Shown here: positions 5,671-7,230 of the stretch, in pieces
How the letters are laid out: every line of letters begins with the position of its first letter
How positions within the stretch are numbered: position 1 is the first letter of the stretch
Assembly: GCA_019347595.1 (NCBI GenBank)
Contig: JAHWLA010000147.1
Location: forward strand, 1 to 7,230
DNA: 7,230 nt
Direction: 5' to 3'
Source: Actinomycetota bacterium
Lineage (GTDB): Bacteria; Actinomycetota; Acidimicrobiia; Acidimicrobiales; JAHWLA01
Notes under the pieces: model-generated
Seen by the model: only the letters and a program-made list of their open reading frames with translations
Database searches by the model: none
Told to the model about the DNA's origin: nothing
Position numbers and translations under genes: made by a program

Positions 5671-6504
5671 CTACGGGCGACGCGACCCGTAATCGCCGAA
5701 CGGCTCGTCGCGCTCCCGCACCGCCTGGCGGAAGCCGACGTCGCCCGCCCGGGCCACGAAGTCCAGGCCCTCCTTGGTGTGGCGGGCGATCCCGTCGAAC
5801 AGGGTGCCCAGTGTCCGGCTCGATGCCATGCCCATGTTCTCCGCCGTCTGGTTGCACAGGAGCTTGAGCATGACGAGCTGCGTCGTCGGCACCTGGGCCA
5901 TGCGCCGGGCGAACGCCATGGCGTGCTCCTGGAGGCGGTCGTCGGGGACCGCCTCCAGGATCAGCCCCGCCGCCACGGCCTCGGGCGCTTTGATCTCGTC
6001 GCCGGTGAGCAGATAGCGCTTGGCCTTCTCGAGCCCCAGCCGGTACACCCACATGGCGGTGGTCGGCGTACCCCACACCCGCGACGGCGGGTAGCCGAAG
6101 CTGGCCCCCTCCCCGGCGATCACGATGTCGGCGCACAGCACCATGTCGGTGCCGCCGGCGATGCACCACCCCTGCACGGCGGCGATGGTGGGCTTGGGGC
6201 AGTACCACAGCTTCATGTACGTGTCGACGAACCGGCCGATCATGCGATAGTCGCGGACCGAGTCCCAGTGCTGCTCCTCGGCCTGGGCGGCGGTCGACCA
6301 GTCGAGGCCGTAGCCCGCGCAGAACGCCGGTCCCTCCGCCCGTAGCAGGACAACGCGGACGTCGTCGTCGGCCTCGGCCTCGTCGACGGCCGCGGCGAGC
6401 TCGTCGCGAAGCGCCGGCGTGATGGTGTTGTACTCGGCCGCCCGGGTCAGGACGATCGAACGGACGCCGGCGTCGGTCTCGGTGCGCAGCGTGGTTCCCT
6501 CCAT
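5671..6504 (-). CDS. Crotonase-fold protein lacking the usual catalytic Glu
   Basis: 277 residues from the ATG at 6504. The frame stays open to 6645, but that extension runs through palindromes and has no family-like sequence. Oxyanion-hole segments are F-C-A-G-Y-G-L-D-W (61-69) and G-W-C-I-A-G-G-T-D-M (112-121). Asp120 takes the place of Glu144 of rat enoyl-CoA hydratase. The position of its Glu164 is Pro140 (G-Y-P-P-S-R-V-W-G), and the third isomerase acid is Thr148. Classical hydratase or dienoyl-CoA isomerase chemistry is therefore doubtful. The Y-P-P-x-R-V-W-G and P-T-T-A-M-W segments recall an actinobacterial subgroup usually labelled enoyl-CoA hydratase; its substrate is unknown. It has no Shine-Dalgarno but TAGCGT 7 bases before ATG, so is probably leaderless. 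It lies downstream of sufB across the palindrome element and leads into the small four-cysteine gene. Confidence 0.92.
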   Translation of the reverse strand: MEGTTLRTETDAGVRSIVLTRAAEYNTITPALRDELAAAVDEAEADDDVRVVLLRAEGPAFCAGYGLDWSTAAQAEEQHWDSVRDYRMIGRFVDTYMKLWYCPKPTIAAVQGWCIAGGTDMVLCADIVIAGEGASFGYPPSRVWGTPTTAMWVYRLGLEKAKRYLLTGDEIKAPEAVAAGLILEAVPDDRLQEHAMAFARRMAQVPTTQLVMLKLLCNQTAENMGMASSRTLGTLFDGIARHTKEGLDFVARAGDVGFRQAVRERDEPFGDYGSRRP

Positions 6505-6511
6505 GGGCCGC

Positions 6512-6540
6512 ACGCTACGCCCCCCGAATTGGGGTGCGAA
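6512..6540 (-). promoter_or_regulatory. Candidate promoter for the minus-strand crotonase
   Basis: On the minus strand TTCGCA (6535-6540, four of six matches to TTGACA) is followed after 17 bases by TAGCGT (6512-6517, fits TANNNT), which ends 7 bases before the ATG at 6504. No Shine-Dalgarno is present, so a leaderless transcript is likely. The -35 lies within the first palindrome arm of the neighbouring element, so the element may influence this promoter. Confidence 0.5.
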
Positions 6541-6649
6541 GTGGTCGCTGGAGCGACCACTTCGCACACCGGAACCGGCGACCCCGCGAGCCGCCCCGGT
6601 TCCGGACGCGAAAACGGCCGCCGAGGCAGCCGTTTCGCATCCCAATTCG
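6525..6649. repeat. 125-base nested-palindrome element between sufB and crotonase gene
   Basis: The outer arms 6525-6540 and 6634-6649 form a 16-base inverted repeat with one mismatch (a G·U wobble in plus-strand RNA), beginning CGAATTGGG. Inside are three stem-loops: a perfect 14-bp stem (6535-6548 with 6553-6566, 4-base loop), a perfect 10-bp stem CCGGAACCGG/CCGGTTCCGG (6569-6578 with 6596-6605), and a 10-bp stem with one bulged A (6608-6618 with 6629-6638). The motif GCGAA recurs four times, twice per strand. No open reading frame with family-like sequence and no obvious target-site duplication is present. It could be a REP/MITE-like mobile palindrome, a bidirectional terminator, or a regulatory RNA structure. 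Confidence 0.7.
6535..6566. terminator. Perfect 14-bp stem-loop downstream of sufB
   Basis: TGCGAAGTGGTCGC, loop TGGA, then the exact reverse complement. It is the strongest hairpin in the window. It lies 92 bases after the sufB stop, on the way to the next minus-strand gene. No U-tract follows on the minus strand. Termination of sufB is plausible, but the stem also belongs to the larger palindrome element. Confidence 0.5.
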
Positions 6650-6658
6650 TGGTGGGGG

Positions 6659-7230
6659 TCAGCCGACCGAGCCCTCCATCTGCAGCTCGATCAGGCGGCT
6701 CCACTCCACCGCGTACTCCATGGGCAGGGTGCGGGTGACCGGCTCGATGAAGCCGTTGACGATCATGCCCATGGCCTGCTGCTCCGAGAGCCCGCGCGAC
6801 ATCAGGTAGAAGAGCTGGTCGTCGCCGATCTTGGAGACCGTGGCCTCGTGGCCGATCTGGGCGTCCTTCTCCTCGATCTCCATGTAGGGGTAGGTGTCGG
6901 AGCGGCTCTCGTCGTCGAGGATGAGGGCGTCGCAGCGCACGAAGCTCTTGCAGTTCTCGGCGCCCTCCTCCACCTTGACCAGCCCGCGGTACGACGTGCG
7001 CCCGCCGTCCTTGGAGATCGACTTCGACACGATCGTCGAGGTCGTCTCGGGAGCGACGTGGACCATCTTGGCCCCGGCGTCCTGGTGCTGGCCCGGCCCG
7101 GCGTAGGCCACCGACAGCACCTCGCCCGAGGCCTTCGGCCCCATCAGGTAGACGGCCGGGTACTTCATCGTCAGCCGGCTGCCGATGTTGCCGTCGATCC
7201 ACTCCATGTGGCCCTCGGCCTCGACCCGGG
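6659..7230 (-). CDS. sufB: SufB, Fe-S scaffold subunit, C-terminal part (runs off edge)
   Basis: The C-terminal 189 or so residues of SufB; the frame is open through the right edge, and about 280 N-terminal residues lie outside. SufB is the main scaffold subunit on which the nascent Fe-S cluster forms, in complex with SufC and SufD. The visible sequence includes the family stretch W-I-D-G-N-I-G-S and T-M-K-Y-P-A-V-Y. The Cys of F-V-R-C-D-A-L (codon 6932-6934) and the Glu of I-G-H-E-A-T are 29 residues apart, as are Cys405 and Glu434 of E. coli SufB, so the cluster-assembly residues are intact. The terminal P-M-E-Y-A-V-E segment is standard. The Met codon at 7207 is internal, not the start. 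Unusually, sufD does not follow; the palindrome element and a crotonase gene come next. Confidence 0.97.
   Translation of the reverse strand, partial: RVEAEGHMEWIDGNIGSRLTMKYPAVYLMGPKASGEVLSVAYAGPGQHQDAGAKMVHVAPETTSTIVSKSISKDGGRTSYRGLVKVEEGAENCKSFVRCDALILDDESRSDTYPYMEIEEKDAQIGHEATVSKIGDDQLFYLMSRGLSEQQAMGMIVNGFIEPVTRTLPMEYAVEWSRLIELQMEGSVG

Noticed and set aside
4292..6208. A 638-residue minus-strand open frame
   Set aside because: It runs antisense to the dienoyl-CoA isomerase gene and out of frame through its neighbours, without a recognisable domain. It is a GC-bias shadow.
6505..6645. N-terminal extension of the minus-strand crotonase to 6645
   Set aside because: The extra 47 residues are encoded by the palindrome element and have no crotonase-like sequence. 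The ATG at 6504 has a well-placed -10 box.
6525..6649. CRISPR array or attachment site
   Set aside because: The repeats are inverted rather than regularly spaced direct repeats, and no cas, integrase or tRNA gene is present.
7205..7207. ATG as the start of SufB
   Set aside because: Upstream in-frame codons continue the SufB pattern to the window edge, and the visible part lacks most of the protein. It is an internal methionine.

Overview
The window reads as chromosomal DNA of a high-GC actinobacterium. The evidence is strong G/C bias at third codon positions, GTG starts, ATGA/GTGA overlaps, several genes that look leaderless, and the gene order sufB–sufD–Rieske ferredoxin–sufC known from Actinobacteria. 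Acidimicrobiia or a relative is my guess from protein style only. Every gene lies on the minus strand except one crotonase. Coding density is high: no gene-free stretch exceeds 300 bases, and the longest gap is 154 bases (6505-6658).

The backbone is an Fe-S cluster assembly (SUF) locus, read right to left. The C-terminal part of SufB runs off the right edge (6659-7230). SufD (2316-3575), a Rieske-type ferredoxin (2002-2319) and the ATPase SufC (1214-2005) follow about 3 kb away, chained by 4-base overlaps. SufB, SufC and SufD form the scaffold complex on which Fe-S clusters are built. sufS and sufU, which often follow sufC, are absent from the window.

Between sufB and sufD lies a block of metabolic genes. 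In minus-strand order these are a crotonase-fold protein lacking the usual catalytic glutamate (5671-6504), a small four-cysteine protein of unknown function (5274-5654), a plus-strand dienoyl-CoA isomerase-type crotonase with all three expected catalytic acids (4442-5260), and a PhzF-fold isomerase (3630-4412). The last two are divergent with only 29 bases between their start codons. Both carry a TANNNT -10 box exactly 6 bases before ATG and no Shine-Dalgarno, suggesting mirror-image leaderless promoters. If so, sufD-Rieske-sufC is probably expressed from the phzF side rather than with sufB.

Left of sufC is a 101-base spacer with two palindromes. It is followed by a secreted, cysteine-paired repeat protein of unknown function (18-1112), which ends in a tandem decapeptide tail.

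The most notable points are: (i) sufD seems to start at a CTG codon, and the nearest conventional start would remove 40 family-like residues; (ii) the suf operon is split; (iii) a 125-base nested-palindrome element lies between sufB and the next gene; (iv) the mirror-image leaderless divergent promoter. I found no wholly new multi-gene system, RNA genes, CRISPR arrays or transposases.
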